Shown one piece after another: positions 38,589-48,291 of a stretch of DNA of 61,106 bases. The stretch's first letter is position 1; each line of letters begins with the position of its first letter. The translations under genes were made by a program, and so were the position numbers. The notes under the pieces were generated by a model that made no database searches, was not told where the DNA came from, and saw only the letters and a program-made list of their open reading frames with translations. Source of the DNA: Fidelibacterota bacterium (GTDB lineage Bacteria; Fidelibacterota; UBA2242; JAFGTP01); NCBI GenBank assembly GCA_016934035.1, contig JAFGTP010000018.1, positions 1 to 61,106 of the forward strand. The letters are read 5' to 3'.

Positions 38589-39938
38589 ATGAATAATCAT
38601 ATGCACAAACTGTCAATAAAAGAGAAAATCGGCTATGGCTTGGGTGATACTGCTTCGAACCTGTATTTTCAGATGTATGTCAACTTTCTGTTGTTTTTTT
38701 ATACGGATATTTTCGGTATTCCGGCAGCCGCCGCCGGTACGCTTTTTATGGTATCCCGGTTTTGGGATGCAGTCAATGACCCAATGATGGGTGTTATTGC
38801 TGATCGGACCAATACCAAGTGGGGAAAATTCCGGCCTTATCTGCTATGGATGATGTTTCCCATGGCTGTGATTGGTGTGCTGATGTTTGTCACGCCGGAC
38901 CTGAGCATCACCGGAAAAATCATTTACGCCTACATTACATATATCCTGATGATGATGGCCTACACGGCGATTAATATTCCCTATTCTGCGTTGATGGGAG
39001 TCCTCTCACCCCTTTCATTAGAAAGGACAAGTGCTTCCACCTACCGCTTTGTTTTGGCCTTTGTGGGTACTTTTATTGTCCAGGGCGCAACTCTTCCATT
39101 GGTTAATTTTTTTGGTAAAGGTAACCAGGCTGTCGGATTTCCCTTCACCATGGGAGTTTTCGGAATTCTTGCCATGATTATGTTTTACATTACATTTAAA
39201 AGCACAACTGAGCGAGTGGCTCCATCTCCTAAGCAAAAAACTTCCCTGAAAAATGACTTGAATGACCTGATGGGCAACAAACCCTGGATGATTCTGTTAG
39301 TCATGGGAATTTTCACTTTAGGTTATGTCATCATAAGGATGGGTACTGTGCTTTATTATTTCAAATATTATCTGGGCAACGAAGTACTGGCCAGTGCCTT
39401 TTTTATGGCCGGCACCATCGGCGTCATCGCGGGAACCACTTCCACACAATATCTATCAAAACTCCTCGGCAAGAAAAAACTTTACCTGATTGCAATGGGA
39501 TTATCCAGTGTTCTAACCATAATTTTTTATCATATACCCAAAGAAAATATTACCCTGATTTTTATCGTTCATATATTAATCTCCCTGGTCATGGCACCCC
39601 AGGCGCCTTTGATCTGGGCCATGTATGCCGATACAGCCGATTATTCGGAATGGAAAAATGGCCGGCGCGCCACCGGACTGGTTTTTTCGGCTGCCACTTT
39701 TTCACAGAAATTTGGCATGGCCATCGGTGGCGGACTGGCTGGCTGGCTGCTGGCTATGTTCAATTTTGAACCCAACGCTGTACAATCCCCTCAGACTATT
39801 ACAGGGATAAAACTAATGATGAGTTACATTCCGGCCGTAGCGACCATTATCGCGACAATAGCAGCAATTTTCTATCCTCTCGATGACCAAACCATGGCAA
39901 AAATCGAAACGGAACTGGCCCAAAGAAACCAGGAGTGA
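38589..39938 (+). CDS. GPH-family sugar:cation symporter (MelB-like)
   Basis: The 449-residue protein has 12 membrane helices. The opening KIGYGLGD, the FFYTDIFGIP stretch, and RFWDAVNDPMMGVIADRT (Asp residues of the cation site) are hallmarks of the glycoside-pentoside-hexuronide family. PYSALMGVLSP and MYADTADYSEWKNGRRATGL are also typical. It probably imports short beta-glucan oligomers with Na+ or H+. ATG 38589 is used because GAGG lies five bases upstream; a TTG 18 bases earlier is less likely. It heads the plus-strand glucan operon and replaces the SusC/D import route, which is absent here. Confidence 0.92.
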   Translation: MNNHMHKLSIKEKIGYGLGDTASNLYFQMYVNFLLFFYTDIFGIPAAAAGTLFMVSRFWDAVNDPMMGVIADRTNTKWGKFRPYLLWMMFPMAVIGVLMFVTPDLSITGKIIYAYITYILMMMAYTAINIPYSALMGVLSPLSLERTSASTYRFVLAFVGTFIVQGATLPLVNFFGKGNQAVGFPFTMGVFGILAMIMFYITFKSTTERVAPSPKQKTSLKNDLNDLMGNKPWMILLVMGIFTLGYVIIRMGTVLYYFKYYLGNEVLASAFFMAGTIGVIAGTTSTQYLSKLLGKKKLYLIAMGLSSVLTIIFYHIPKENITLIFIVHILISLVMAPQAPLIWAMYADTADYSEWKNGRRATGLVFSAATFSQKFGMAIGGGLAGWLLAMFNFEPNAVQSPQTITGIKLMMSYIPAVATIIATIAAIFYPLDDQTMAKIETELAQRNQE

Positions 39939-39951
39939 AAAGGACATGACA

Positions 39952-41214
39952 ATGTTTCAATTCCAAAAAATCCTTGTGGCTTTGATTCTACTACTGGCAA
40001 CCCTGTGGCCAGCCCGGAAGGTTGAAATTCTTGATAATAAAAATGGATACCAGCTTCTGGTCGATGGCACACCCTTTTATATCAAAGGGGCTGGTACCGA
40101 AAGCCATTATGAATTTTTTGCACAAGCCGGCGGCAATTCCATACGCACCTGGGGAATTGACCAGTGGAAAGTGGCCTTTGCCATGGCTGAAAAATATAAC
40201 TTCATGGTTTGTGCTGGTATCTGGATGGAGCAGGAGCGGCAGGGTTTTGATTACTCAGACAGCAATGCTGTCGGGAAACAATTTCGTTCTTTCCAACAAG
40301 CAATTCTCCAGTACAAAGACCACCCCAATCTGCTGTTGTGGGGAATTGGTAATGAAATGGACCTTAACTATACCAATCCCGCTGTCTGGGATGCTGTGGA
40401 GGAGGTGGCAAAATTCATTAAAGCCACCGATGGAAATCATCCCACCATGACGGCAACCGCTTTTATTGAAAAAGAGGAGGTCCAATTCCTCAAAGAAAAA
40501 TGCCCCAGCATCGACATTTTGGCCATCAATGCCTATGCAGGCCTGCCGGTATTAGACCAGTTCCTGAAGGATTTCGGCTGGAACAAGCCCTACCTGCTGG
40601 GTGAATGGGGCACTTTTGGACATTGGGAGGTCCCCCAAACCAACTGGAATGAACCCATCGAATTTACCAGCAGAGAAAAAGCAGAACTCTACCAGAAAGA
40701 ATACCAGGAACACATTCTGCCCCATCAGGACTGTCTCGGTGGGTATGTCTTTTTCTGGGGAACCAAGCAGGAAAGGACGCCAACCTGGTACGGCATGTTC
40801 CTCGATAATTTCGGCAGGACTCAGGCTGTAGACGTCATGCACAAACTCTGGACCGGAAAATGCCCGGAAAACCGGTCTCCGGTTTTGGATTCCCTCCTTC
40901 TTCAGAACCAAAAAGCCCAGAACAACATTACCCTTGCACCCGGAAGACGGGTGACAGCAACGGTATGGGCCAGGGATCCCGAAGAACAACTGTTAAGCAT
41001 TAGTTGGGAAATTCTGCATGAAACTACGGACAAGCGGACCGGCGGTGATGAAGAAAACAAACCCCCCGCGGCCACTTGCGATATCCTTGACCAGACTGAT
41101 AATTCAATTACTTTTATAACGCCGAAAAAAGAAGGCGCTTACAGAATTTTTGTCTACGTCTATGACAACTACGGAAATGGCGCTCATGCCAATATTCCTT
41201 TTTTTATCCAATAA
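39952..41214 (+). CDS. Exported clan GH-A TIM-barrel glycoside hydrolase (GH2-type or GH158-like)
   Basis: The 420-residue protein has a hydrophobic N-terminal signal (LVALILLLATLWPA). A barrel with no N-terminal jelly roll follows: GNSIRTWGIDQ, LLLWGIGNEMDL with acid/base Glu135, and PYLLGEWGTFGHW with nucleophile Glu218. The last 110 residues form an Ig-like beta domain. The barrel resembles family 2 TIM barrels, but barrel plus Ig tail in a laminarin locus also suits GH158 endo-beta-1,3-glucanases, so the family is left open. The start is ATG 39952, with AAGGA seven bases upstream; ATG 39946 is an alternative. It follows the symporter by 13 bases. Confidence 0.75.
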   Translation: MFQFQKILVALILLLATLWPARKVEILDNKNGYQLLVDGTPFYIKGAGTESHYEFFAQAGGNSIRTWGIDQWKVAFAMAEKYNFMVCAGIWMEQERQGFDYSDSNAVGKQFRSFQQAILQYKDHPNLLLWGIGNEMDLNYTNPAVWDAVEEVAKFIKATDGNHPTMTATAFIEKEEVQFLKEKCPSIDILAINAYAGLPVLDQFLKDFGWNKPYLLGEWGTFGHWEVPQTNWNEPIEFTSREKAELYQKEYQEHILPHQDCLGGYVFFWGTKQERTPTWYGMFLDNFGRTQAVDVMHKLWTGKCPENRSPVLDSLLLQNQKAQNNITLAPGRRVTATVWARDPEEQLLSISWEILHETTDKRTGGDEENKPPAATCDILDQTDNSITFITPKKEGAYRIFVYVYDNYGNGAHANIPFFIQ

Positions 41215-41229
41215 TGCGAAGGATACATA

Positions 41230-44200
41230 ATGGAGCAGAAAACCTTGATGATCGGAAATACACCGGCTCGAATCGATAAAAAAAAAGTAATCGGTAAAAT
41301 CATTTATTTCAACAACGAACCCTTTTATAAAATCGAAAATTTTGATCAGATATCTCCTTTTTTCATGAGCATTGTCAGTGATTCTGACCTTTGGATGTTT
41401 TTGTCCAGCAATGGCGCCCTGACTGCAGGCCGCCGCAATCCTGACAATGCTCTTTTTCCCTATTATACCGATGACCGTATTCATGATTCTGCTGAAATTA
41501 CAGGCAGTAAAACCATCATCATCGTTAAAAAAGAACAGCAGCATTACCTCTGGGAGCCTTTTTCGCAAAGATATCAGGGTTTGTACCAAACCTGTCGGAA
41601 TATCTATAAAAATATGACCGGTAATAAGGTTGTTTTTGAAGAAGAGAACCTTGATCTGGGGCTCTCCTTTTTTTATGAATGGAATAATTGTGATGAATAT
41701 GGATTTATTCGAAAATCAACCCTGGTGAACCATCACGGTGGAAAAGTCAAAATTGACATCATCGACGGGCTTCAAAATCTTCTTCCATCAGGTATAGACA
41801 GAAAATTTCAACTGGAATATTCCACCCTGGTCGATGGATACAAAAAAAATGAATTGATCAAGGAAGTCAACCTGGGCCTTTACAGGCTCAGTTCCATACC
41901 TGCAGACCGGGCTGAACCCAATGAAGCCCTGACCGTCACCACCGTCTGGTCCACAGGATTGGATAATTGCCAAATTTTGCTCTGCTCCGATCAATTGCCT
42001 TTTTTTCGTCAGAGACTGCCAGTCCATGAAGAAACAGACATTCGGGCCCGACGTGGCGCATTTTTGGTAAATTCCCAGTTCAAACTGAAAAAAAATGAAA
42101 AAAAATCCTGGGCCCTAATCGCTGATCTGAACAAAGACCACACCGATGTGGCTGAACTGACCCAAAAGATCAGGGAAAACCGGGACTTGCTTTCGATAAT
42201 TGAAAAATCAGTCAATCAAAGCACCGAAAACCTGTTGCATAAAATATCCAAAGCCGACGGACTCCAACTAACCCGGAACCCCAATCATGTTTTCCGCCAT
42301 TGTTCCAATACTCTTTTTAATATTCTGCGCGGAGGTATATTTGATGACCAATATCAGTTTGATAAAGCCGATTTTCTACTGTTTGTCAAAACTGCCAACA
42401 CCCGGCTGGCGGAACAATATGGCAATTTGCTGGAGAACCTGCCGGCACAATTCGACTTTTCACAATTTCCCCAAACCAGTGACCCAGATTTTGAAAGATT
42501 GCGTCTGGAATACCTGCCGCTGAGTTTTAGCCGACGTCATGGAGATCCAAGTCGCCCTTGGAATATGTTTTCCATCGACCTCAAAGATGAGCATGGAAAC
42601 AAAATCCGCAATTACCAGGGCAACTGGCGGGACATATTTCAAAACTGGGAAGCCCTGGCCTTTTCCTTTCCCGAATTTATTGAAAGTATGATCACAAAAT
42701 TTGTCAATGCCTCTACCGCCGACGGTTACAACCCCTACCGTCTTCTGCGCAACGGATTTGACTGGGAGGTTCTGGACCCCGATGATGCCTGGGCTTATAT
42801 CGGATATTGGGGTGACCACCAGATCATCTATCTGCTTAAGTTACTGGAGATATCCAGTCAATATCATCCCCAGCGGCTGGACACTTTGCTGGATAAAAAT
42901 ATTTTTACCTATGCCAATGTACCCTACCGCATTAGACCCTATGCTGAAATGGTTAAAGATCCTTTCAATACCGTTGATTTTGATTATAATCTGGAAAAGA
43001 AAATTGAGAAAAAAGTCGCCACTCTAGGCAGTGACGGCAAATTCATTTTTGGTAAAAACAATAAAGTCTATTATGTCAACCTGTTGGAAAAACTTCTCGT
43101 GCCACTTCTGGTAAAACTCTCCAATTTCGTACCCGAAGCTGGCATCTGGATGAATACCCAGCGACCAGAATGGAATGACGCCAACAATGCCCTGGTTGGC
43201 AATGGGGCCTCCATGGTGACCCTCTACTATATGCGGAGGTATGTAAAATTCCTATTCGATTTCTTTGCCAAAACCGGTGATAGAAATTTTACCCTGTCCG
43301 ATGAGGTCTATGCGTTTTACAGCGGACTGGAAAGGATCTTGGGCTCAAACATTGCACTTTTACAATCAAAAATGTCCAATAAAAACCGCAAAAAGATTAC
43401 CGATGAGCTGTCCGAGAGCGGTTCAAACCATCGTCAGCAAATCTATCGGCATGGCTTTTCCGGCAAGGTCAAAAATATTTCAGCCAAAACGCTGCTGGCT
43501 TTCCTGGAAATTACAGAAAAATACATCGACCATTCCATCAGGGCCAATCGCCGTGATGACGGGCTTTTTCATGCCTACAACCTGATCAGTTTTGACAAAT
43601 CCGGTATCAGGATCAGAAATCTCTATGAAATGCTGGAAGGTCAGGTCTCGATATTAAGTTCCGGTTTTCTCACCGTTGAAGAGTGTATCAACTTGCTGAA
43701 AGCACTGCGCAACAGTCAACTCTACCGTAAGGACCAAAAGAGTTACATTCTCTATCCCAACCGGCAACTGCCCCGGTTTAACGAAAAAAATATTATTCCT
43801 GATGATATTGCGGAAAACTCAGACCTGGTCCAAAAACTTCTGCGCGAAAACATTACCAAAATTCTAAAAAGAAGTTCCGATGGAAAAATTCATTTTCACA
43901 GCCGTTTCAGAAATGCAGGAATTCTCCGCTCGTCAGCAGAGGGCCTTTTATCCAAAAAGGAAACCGCCGAACTGGTCACAATCTATGAAAAAGTCTTTGA
44001 TCACCAATCCTTTACCGGACGCTCGGGCACCTTTTACAAATATGAAGGCTTAGGGAGCATTTACTGGCACATGGTTTCCAAACTGCTGCTGGCGGTCAAT
44101 GAAGTATTTCATCATGCTTTGGACCAGAAGTGTGACGATAAAACCATCAAAACTCTCAGGTCTGTTTATTATGATATCAAAGCAGGCATTGGCATCGAAA

Positions 44201-44655
44201 AAAACCCGCAACACTATGGTGCCTTTCCGACAGATCCCTATTCACACACACCGGGCAACATGGGTGTTCAGCAACCGGGAATGACCGGCCAGGTAAAAGA
44301 GGATTTCCTGTCACGATTCGGGGAGTTGGGTGTACTTATCAAAAACGGTGTAATTGAATTTAATACTCTGCTTTTGGATCCTTCAGAATTTCTGGAATCA
44401 AAAGGAATTTTTGTATATATCAACAATGCCGGTGTAAAGAAGACCTTGCCAATCAAAAATAATGCTCTGGTCTTTACCATCGCCGGTATTCCAGTTGTTT
44501 ATAAACTGTCAGAAAAAGAAGAAATTCAGGTGCATTTTTCCGACAACAAACAACCTGAAATTTTTGATACACTCCAAATGGATAATGAGACATCGCAACA
44601 GGTTTTCAGGAGAAGTCATCGAATCAATTACATCGAAGTATTTGTAAAAAAATAA
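41230..44655 (+). CDS. Probable GH149 beta-1,3-oligoglucan phosphorylase, cytosolic
   Basis: The 1141-residue protein has no signal peptide. Its size and plan match GH149: an N-terminal beta-sandwich (about 1-330), a helical (alpha/alpha)6 barrel (about 350-1000), and a C-terminal beta domain. The barrel has GYNPYRLLRNGFDWEV and DDAWAYIGYWGDHQIIYLLK. RPEWNDANNALVGNG carries Asp650 at the place of the catalytic acid in the related GH94 DWND motif. GH149 enzymes use phosphate to shorten beta-1,3-glucans and release glucose 1-phosphate, saving ATP. Position behind a sugar symporter and among secreted glucanases supports this. GH161 or GH94 is the main alternative. It starts 15 bases after the preceding hydrolase with AAGGA upstream. 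Confidence 0.72.
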   Translation: MEQKTLMIGNTPARIDKKKVIGKIIYFNNEPFYKIENFDQISPFFMSIVSDSDLWMFLSSNGALTAGRRNPDNALFPYYTDDRIHDSAEITGSKTIIIVKKEQQHYLWEPFSQRYQGLYQTCRNIYKNMTGNKVVFEEENLDLGLSFFYEWNNCDEYGFIRKSTLVNHHGGKVKIDIIDGLQNLLPSGIDRKFQLEYSTLVDGYKKNELIKEVNLGLYRLSSIPADRAEPNEALTVTTVWSTGLDNCQILLCSDQLPFFRQRLPVHEETDIRARRGAFLVNSQFKLKKNEKKSWALIADLNKDHTDVAELTQKIRENRDLLSIIEKSVNQSTENLLHKISKADGLQLTRNPNHVFRHCSNTLFNILRGGIFDDQYQFDKADFLLFVKTANTRLAEQYGNLLENLPAQFDFSQFPQTSDPDFERLRLEYLPLSFSRRHGDPSRPWNMFSIDLKDEHGNKIRNYQGNWRDIFQNWEALAFSFPEFIESMITKFVNASTADGYNPYRLLRNGFDWEVLDPDDAWAYIGYWGDHQIIYLLKLLEISSQYHPQRLDTLLDKNIFTYANVPYRIRPYAEMVKDPFNTVDFDYNLEKKIEKKVATLGSDGKFIFGKNNKVYYVNLLEKLLVPLLVKLSNFVPEAGIWMNTQRPEWNDANNALVGNGASMVTLYYMRRYVKFLFDFFAKTGDRNFTLSDEVYAFYSGLERILGSNIALLQSKMSNKNRKKITDELSESGSNHRQQIYRHGFSGKVKNISAKTLLAFLEITEKYIDHSIRANRRDDGLFHAYNLISFDKSGIRIRNLYEMLEGQVSILSSGFLTVEECINLLKALRNSQLYRKDQKSYILYPNRQLPRFNEKNIIPDDIAENSDLVQKLLRENITKILKRSSDGKIHFHSRFRNAGILRSSAEGLLSKKETAELVTIYEKVFDHQSFTGRSGTFYKYEGLGSIYWHMVSKLLLAVNEVFHHALDQKCDDKTIKTLRSVYYDIKAGIGIEKNPQHYGAFPTDPYSHTPGNMGVQQPGMTGQVKEDFLSRFGELGVLIKNGVIEFNTLLLDPSEFLESKGIFVYINNAGVKKTLPIKNNALVFTIAGIPVVYKLSEKEEIQVHFSDNKQPEIFDTLQMDNETSQQVFRRSHRINYIEVFVKK

Positions 44656-44662
44656 CAACAAG

Positions 44663-44695
44663 AAACCTCCGCTGTTTCAGTATCCCCGGAGGTTT
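44663..44695 (+). terminator. Hairpin between phosphorylase and GH17 genes
   Basis: AAACCTCCG (44663-44671) pairs with CGGAGGTTT (44687-44695) across a 15-base loop. Only TCC follows, so termination is probably partial, or the hairpin acts as an RNA-processing or stability element within the operon. Confidence 0.55.
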
Positions 44696-44721
44696 TCCAT
44701 TAAAAGATTTAGGGGAAGAAA

Positions 44722-46086
44722 ATGCAACGTAAATTACTGATATTATTTCTATTGATTTTCGCGATCAGTTGTCAAACTCAAAATCCAATTGCTGATATGA
44801 AAATTTCCAGCAAGGTAATTTCTGACAATTATCTGGGTGATGATTATGTTTACAGGCTTCAAACAAAGAAGGAACATAATTATATATTTGAGGATGGCAA
44901 AACACTGCTGGGAAATAAAAACATCCAGGCTATGTCCTACTCCGGCTACCGTCAGGAAACACGAGGCAAGGAACTCTCCAACAAAAACGACTACTGCCCC
45001 ACTGTTGAAGAAATCAAGGAAGACATGAAAATACTCTCGGCCATGGGCGTGAAACTGATTCGCACCTATGACACCCAGGAATTTGATCATGCCCCGCGAG
45101 TGGTCGAAGCCATTCACCAATTAAACCAGGAAAACCCTGATTTTGAAATGTATGTCATGCTGGGTGCCTGGATCCAATGCCAGGGAGCCTACACCGACTC
45201 TGTCGACCATCGTATTGAAGATGCTGAATTTAATAAATTGGAAATGGATACAGCTGTCAAACTGGCCGCCCTCTATCCGGACATTGTCAAAATCATTGCG
45301 GTGGGTAATGAAGCAATGGTCACCTGGCAGGCCCATTGGGTGGATTCAGAAATCATTCTCAAATGGGTGCGCTATGCCAAAGCCGCAAAAAACAACCCTG
45401 TCAATGGTTACCTCCTGCCTCGAAAGGTGTTGCTGACTTCTTCCGATAATTTTGCTGTCTGGGGCGCTGAGGCACCCTACCGCAAAGAGGCGCTGACAGA
45501 ATTACTTCGGGAAATCGATTTCATTTCACTTCACACCTATCCATTTCATGATACCCATTACAATTCGGAATTCTGGCGCGTTAAACCCGTAAACCAGGGC
45601 AAGAGCGATGAAGAAAAAGTCTTGCTCAGCATGGAAGCAGCTTTTACCAGAGCAGTCCACCAATATAACCAGGTCAAAAATTATCTGAAAGAGATTGATA
45701 TTGTAAAACCCATCCATATCGGTGAAACTGGCTGGGCCACCGTGGATGATCACTTTTACGCAATACCGGGCTCAGGCGCAACCGATGAAATCAAAGACAA
45801 AATTTATTATGATGCCATCAATCAATGGTGCTTTGACAACAATGTTTCCTGCTTCTATTTTGAAGCCTTTAACGAACCCTGGAAGGGCGGCGAAAGAGGA
45901 TCCGAGTCCCATTTCGGCTTGTTCACAGTGGATGGAAAAGCCAAATATCCCCTCTGGAACCTGGTTGACAAAGGGACATTCAAAGGACTCAAACGAGACG
46001 GCCGGGAAATAACGAAAACCTTTAATGGCGATTTTGAATTATTAAGAAAAAGCTTACTGATACCGCCAACAATGGAAAACAATTGA
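44722..46086 (+). CDS. GH17 beta-1,3-glucanase-like lipoprotein
   Basis: The 454-residue protein has a lipobox (LIFAISC, Cys17). A GH17 barrel contains SYSGYRQETRG, GVKLIRTYDTQEF, acid/base Glu197 (IAVGNEAMV), HTYPFHDTHYNSEFW, and nucleophile Glu335 (HIGETGWAT). GH17 enzymes cleave or transfer beta-1,3-glucan chains. Lipid anchoring puts it at the periplasmic face or cell surface. GGGGA precedes the ATG. Its stop overlaps the start of the next GH5 gene by one base. Confidence 0.92.
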   Translation: MQRKLLILFLLIFAISCQTQNPIADMKISSKVISDNYLGDDYVYRLQTKKEHNYIFEDGKTLLGNKNIQAMSYSGYRQETRGKELSNKNDYCPTVEEIKEDMKILSAMGVKLIRTYDTQEFDHAPRVVEAIHQLNQENPDFEMYVMLGAWIQCQGAYTDSVDHRIEDAEFNKLEMDTAVKLAALYPDIVKIIAVGNEAMVTWQAHWVDSEIILKWVRYAKAAKNNPVNGYLLPRKVLLTSSDNFAVWGAEAPYRKEALTELLREIDFISLHTYPFHDTHYNSEFWRVKPVNQGKSDEEKVLLSMEAAFTRAVHQYNQVKNYLKEIDIVKPIHIGETGWATVDDHFYAIPGSGATDEIKDKIYYDAINQWCFDNNVSCFYFEAFNEPWKGGERGSESHFGLFTVDGKAKYPLWNLVDKGTFKGLKRDGREITKTFNGDFELLRKSLLIPPTMENN

Positions 46087-47120
46087 TGAAACAGGCCGGC
46101 CTCTGCATCATTATAATTTTGACGGTTTTCCTGTTCTTCCCGCTATCGAAGTGTCAAGGGCCATCAAATCCTGGCTCTAAAAACCAAATCAAATCTGTCA
46201 TGGATTTATATGGCCACCTGCAGGTAACAGGCAACAAAATTCTCGGTGAAGATGGAGAACCGGTTGCACTCCATGGCATGTCATTATTCTGGAGCCAGTG
46301 GTGTTCCAAATATTACAACAAGAATTGCCTGCAATGGCTGCGTGATGATTGGAAATGCACCGTAGTGCGGGCATCCATGGCAGTGGAAGAAGGTGGCTAC
46401 CTCACAAATCCCGCCCAGGAGATGGTGAAAGTGCGTCGTGTTATTGATGCCTGTATCGAATTGGGGATTTATGTCATTGTTGACTGGCATGATCACAATG
46501 CCCACAAGCATCCAGACGCCGCTGTTGATTTTTTTAGGCAAATTGCAACCTTATACGGTGACAGGCCCAATCTTATCTATGAAATCTACAATGAACCGGA
46601 AGCAGTATCCTGGAAGGATGAAGTCAAGCCCTATGCCGAGACAGTCCTTGCGGCTATTCGTGAAATCGATCCGGACAATCTGATCACAGTGGGTTCTCCT
46701 CACTGGTCACAGGACGTGGATGTCGCCACAGCTGACCCAATCGATGATGTTAATCTCGCTTATGTCATCCATTTCTATGCTTCTTCCCACAAACAGGACC
46801 TGAGAAACAAGGCGATCACAGCTCTGTCACGGGGATTTGCACTTTTTGCCACGGAATATGGCATTTATGAATATACCGGCACGGGAAAAATTGATATAGA
46901 GGAAGGCGAAACCTGGCTGAACTTTATGGATAGCCACAAAATCAGCTGGTGCAAATGGACTGTCCGGGACAGCGACGGCACAAGTGATGATGTTCTTTTT
47001 GAGGGCGCCGATGAAAAAGGTGGTTGGAGTACCAATGACCTCACCATTTCCGGTCGATGGGTCAGGGATGCCATCATCGAAAGAAACGAGTCGGTTTTTG
47101 ATAAAATTGAACCGTTTTAA
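46086..47120 (+). CDS. GH5 endoglucanase (subfamily 2-like), exported
   Basis: The protein has 344 residues with a signal sequence ending near LSKCQ, possibly a lipoprotein. Subfamily-2-type motifs are ALHGMSLFWSQW, YVIVDWHDHNAHK, acid/base Glu170 (IYEIYNEPE), HFYASSHKQDLRN and nucleophile Glu257 (LFATEYGIYE). It cuts beta-1,4 bonds, or mixed-linkage glucan, so the locus probably handles more than pure laminarin. Its ATG overlaps the GH17 stop (TGATG), which shows coupling. It is the last enzyme of the plus-strand glucan operon; 112 AT-rich bases follow before the adaptor gene. Confidence 0.93.
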   Translation: MKQAGLCIIIILTVFLFFPLSKCQGPSNPGSKNQIKSVMDLYGHLQVTGNKILGEDGEPVALHGMSLFWSQWCSKYYNKNCLQWLRDDWKCTVVRASMAVEEGGYLTNPAQEMVKVRRVIDACIELGIYVIVDWHDHNAHKHPDAAVDFFRQIATLYGDRPNLIYEIYNEPEAVSWKDEVKPYAETVLAAIREIDPDNLITVGSPHWSQDVDVATADPIDDVNLAYVIHFYASSHKQDLRNKAITALSRGFALFATEYGIYEYTGTGKIDIEEGETWLNFMDSHKISWCKWTVRDSDGTSDDVLFEGADEKGGWSTNDLTISGRWVRDAIIERNESVFDKIEPF

Positions 47121-47232
47121 AAAAAATTTTCTTATTTTTTAAGTTTACATTTTGTTTACACAAATAAAAAACTAATTTAACATCCTGAAAATTTTTGTGA
47201 CAAATCAAAAAAATTTGAGGCACAAACAATTA

Positions 47233-48291
47233 ATGAAAACCAATAAACTATTCACACAAACTCTACTTTTCCTCATCCTTTTGTTTATTTTGGCAATTTT
47301 GCTGGTAAAAAAAATGAACAGCCAAATCAACACCATTGGGCAGGTATTTCCATTCAAAGAGTTATCCATTCTGCCCAATCTGCCAGACAACATTCTTGTA
47401 AAAGCATACAACTTTCGCAATTCTGCTATCGAATATCAGAAGACCACCAATTTTGACCGTGGAGACCTGGTCACTTTCAGACTATCCGAGGAGCTGGCAT
47501 CAGGTTCCACCCTAGCCAAAGGCGATCTCATCGGAACAATCAATTCCCGATTAATCGATCAGGAAATCCTTGACGTCCAGGGTTCTCTTGACCAGGAAAA
47601 AGCCACCCTGGCAGCCCTCTCCACCGGAGAAAAGAATTCAATAATTGAAGAGGAAAAAAACCAGTTGATGGCCAGCGAGACCCGTTTTGAAGACCAGCAA
47701 CAGATCGTGGAAAGAATGCGGGAATTAAAAAAATCCAATCTGATTTCCGACCAGGAATTAGAATCAGCTGAAAATTATTTAAAAGTGTTGGAAATTGATG
47801 TCCGGACCGCCAGATCAAGGCTTATGGTTGTTTCCACCGGCGAAAAACCGGAAACACAAAATATCACCCGGGTAAATATTCAATCTTTGGAAAAACAATT
47901 AAATTTATTGACGACTCAAAAGGCAGCCTGTTCCATCTTCAGCCCTTTTGACGGCAGAGTAAATTTTATCAGGGATTCACTCATCACCCTGCATGATGAA
48001 AGTTCCTGCTATGTCCTTTTTCCGGTCCGGCTGGCCCGGTCTGATCAGATTTCCAGAGGGCAGGAGGTGACGGTTAAGGCCCCGGAAATACAAAAATCTG
48101 CTTCGGCCCGCATCATCAGGGTCAACCGACAGGTTGTACTATTATCCGGACATCAGGTTTTTTGGGTAACCGCTGAAATCATCTCCGGATCAATTCCAGC
48201 CGGAACAGTTGTAAAATGTTCCCTTCAATGTGATTCCGAACCTTTTTTCAAAAGGATTCTGAAATTGTTTAGATACATCGAGATCAATTAA
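47233..48291 (+). CDS. HlyD-like membrane-fusion (adaptor) protein
   Basis: The 352-residue protein has one N-terminal membrane helix (about 8-26). A lipoyl-like half (LAKGDLIGTINSRL), a coiled-coil hairpin (about 95-200) with KSNLISDQELESAENYL, and then FSPFDGRVNFI, the returning half of the lipoyl motif, follow. This is the HlyD/AcrA adaptor plan, normally linking an inner-membrane exporter to the outer membrane. No ABC or RND pump is beside it. It is instead first of HlyD-VTC-DUF4956-CotH, and its stop abuts the VTC start. A GTG at 47197 is an alternative start; no strong ribosome site decides between them. Confidence 0.75.
   Translation: MKTNKLFTQTLLFLILLFILAILLVKKMNSQINTIGQVFPFKELSILPNLPDNILVKAYNFRNSAIEYQKTTNFDRGDLVTFRLSEELASGSTLAKGDLIGTINSRLIDQEILDVQGSLDQEKATLAALSTGEKNSIIEEEKNQLMASETRFEDQQQIVERMRELKKSNLISDQELESAENYLKVLEIDVRTARSRLMVVSTGEKPETQNITRVNIQSLEKQLNLLTTQKAACSIFSPFDGRVNFIRDSLITLHDESSCYVLFPVRLARSDQISRGQEVTVKAPEIQKSASARIIRVNRQVVLLSGHQVFWVTAEIISGSIPAGTVVKCSLQCDSEPFFKRILKLFRYIEIN

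Noticed and set aside
47233..48291. Drug-efflux adaptor with an RND or ABC pump
   Set aside because: No pump or outer-membrane TolC-like gene lies beside it; the operon partners are VTC, DUF4956 and CotH.
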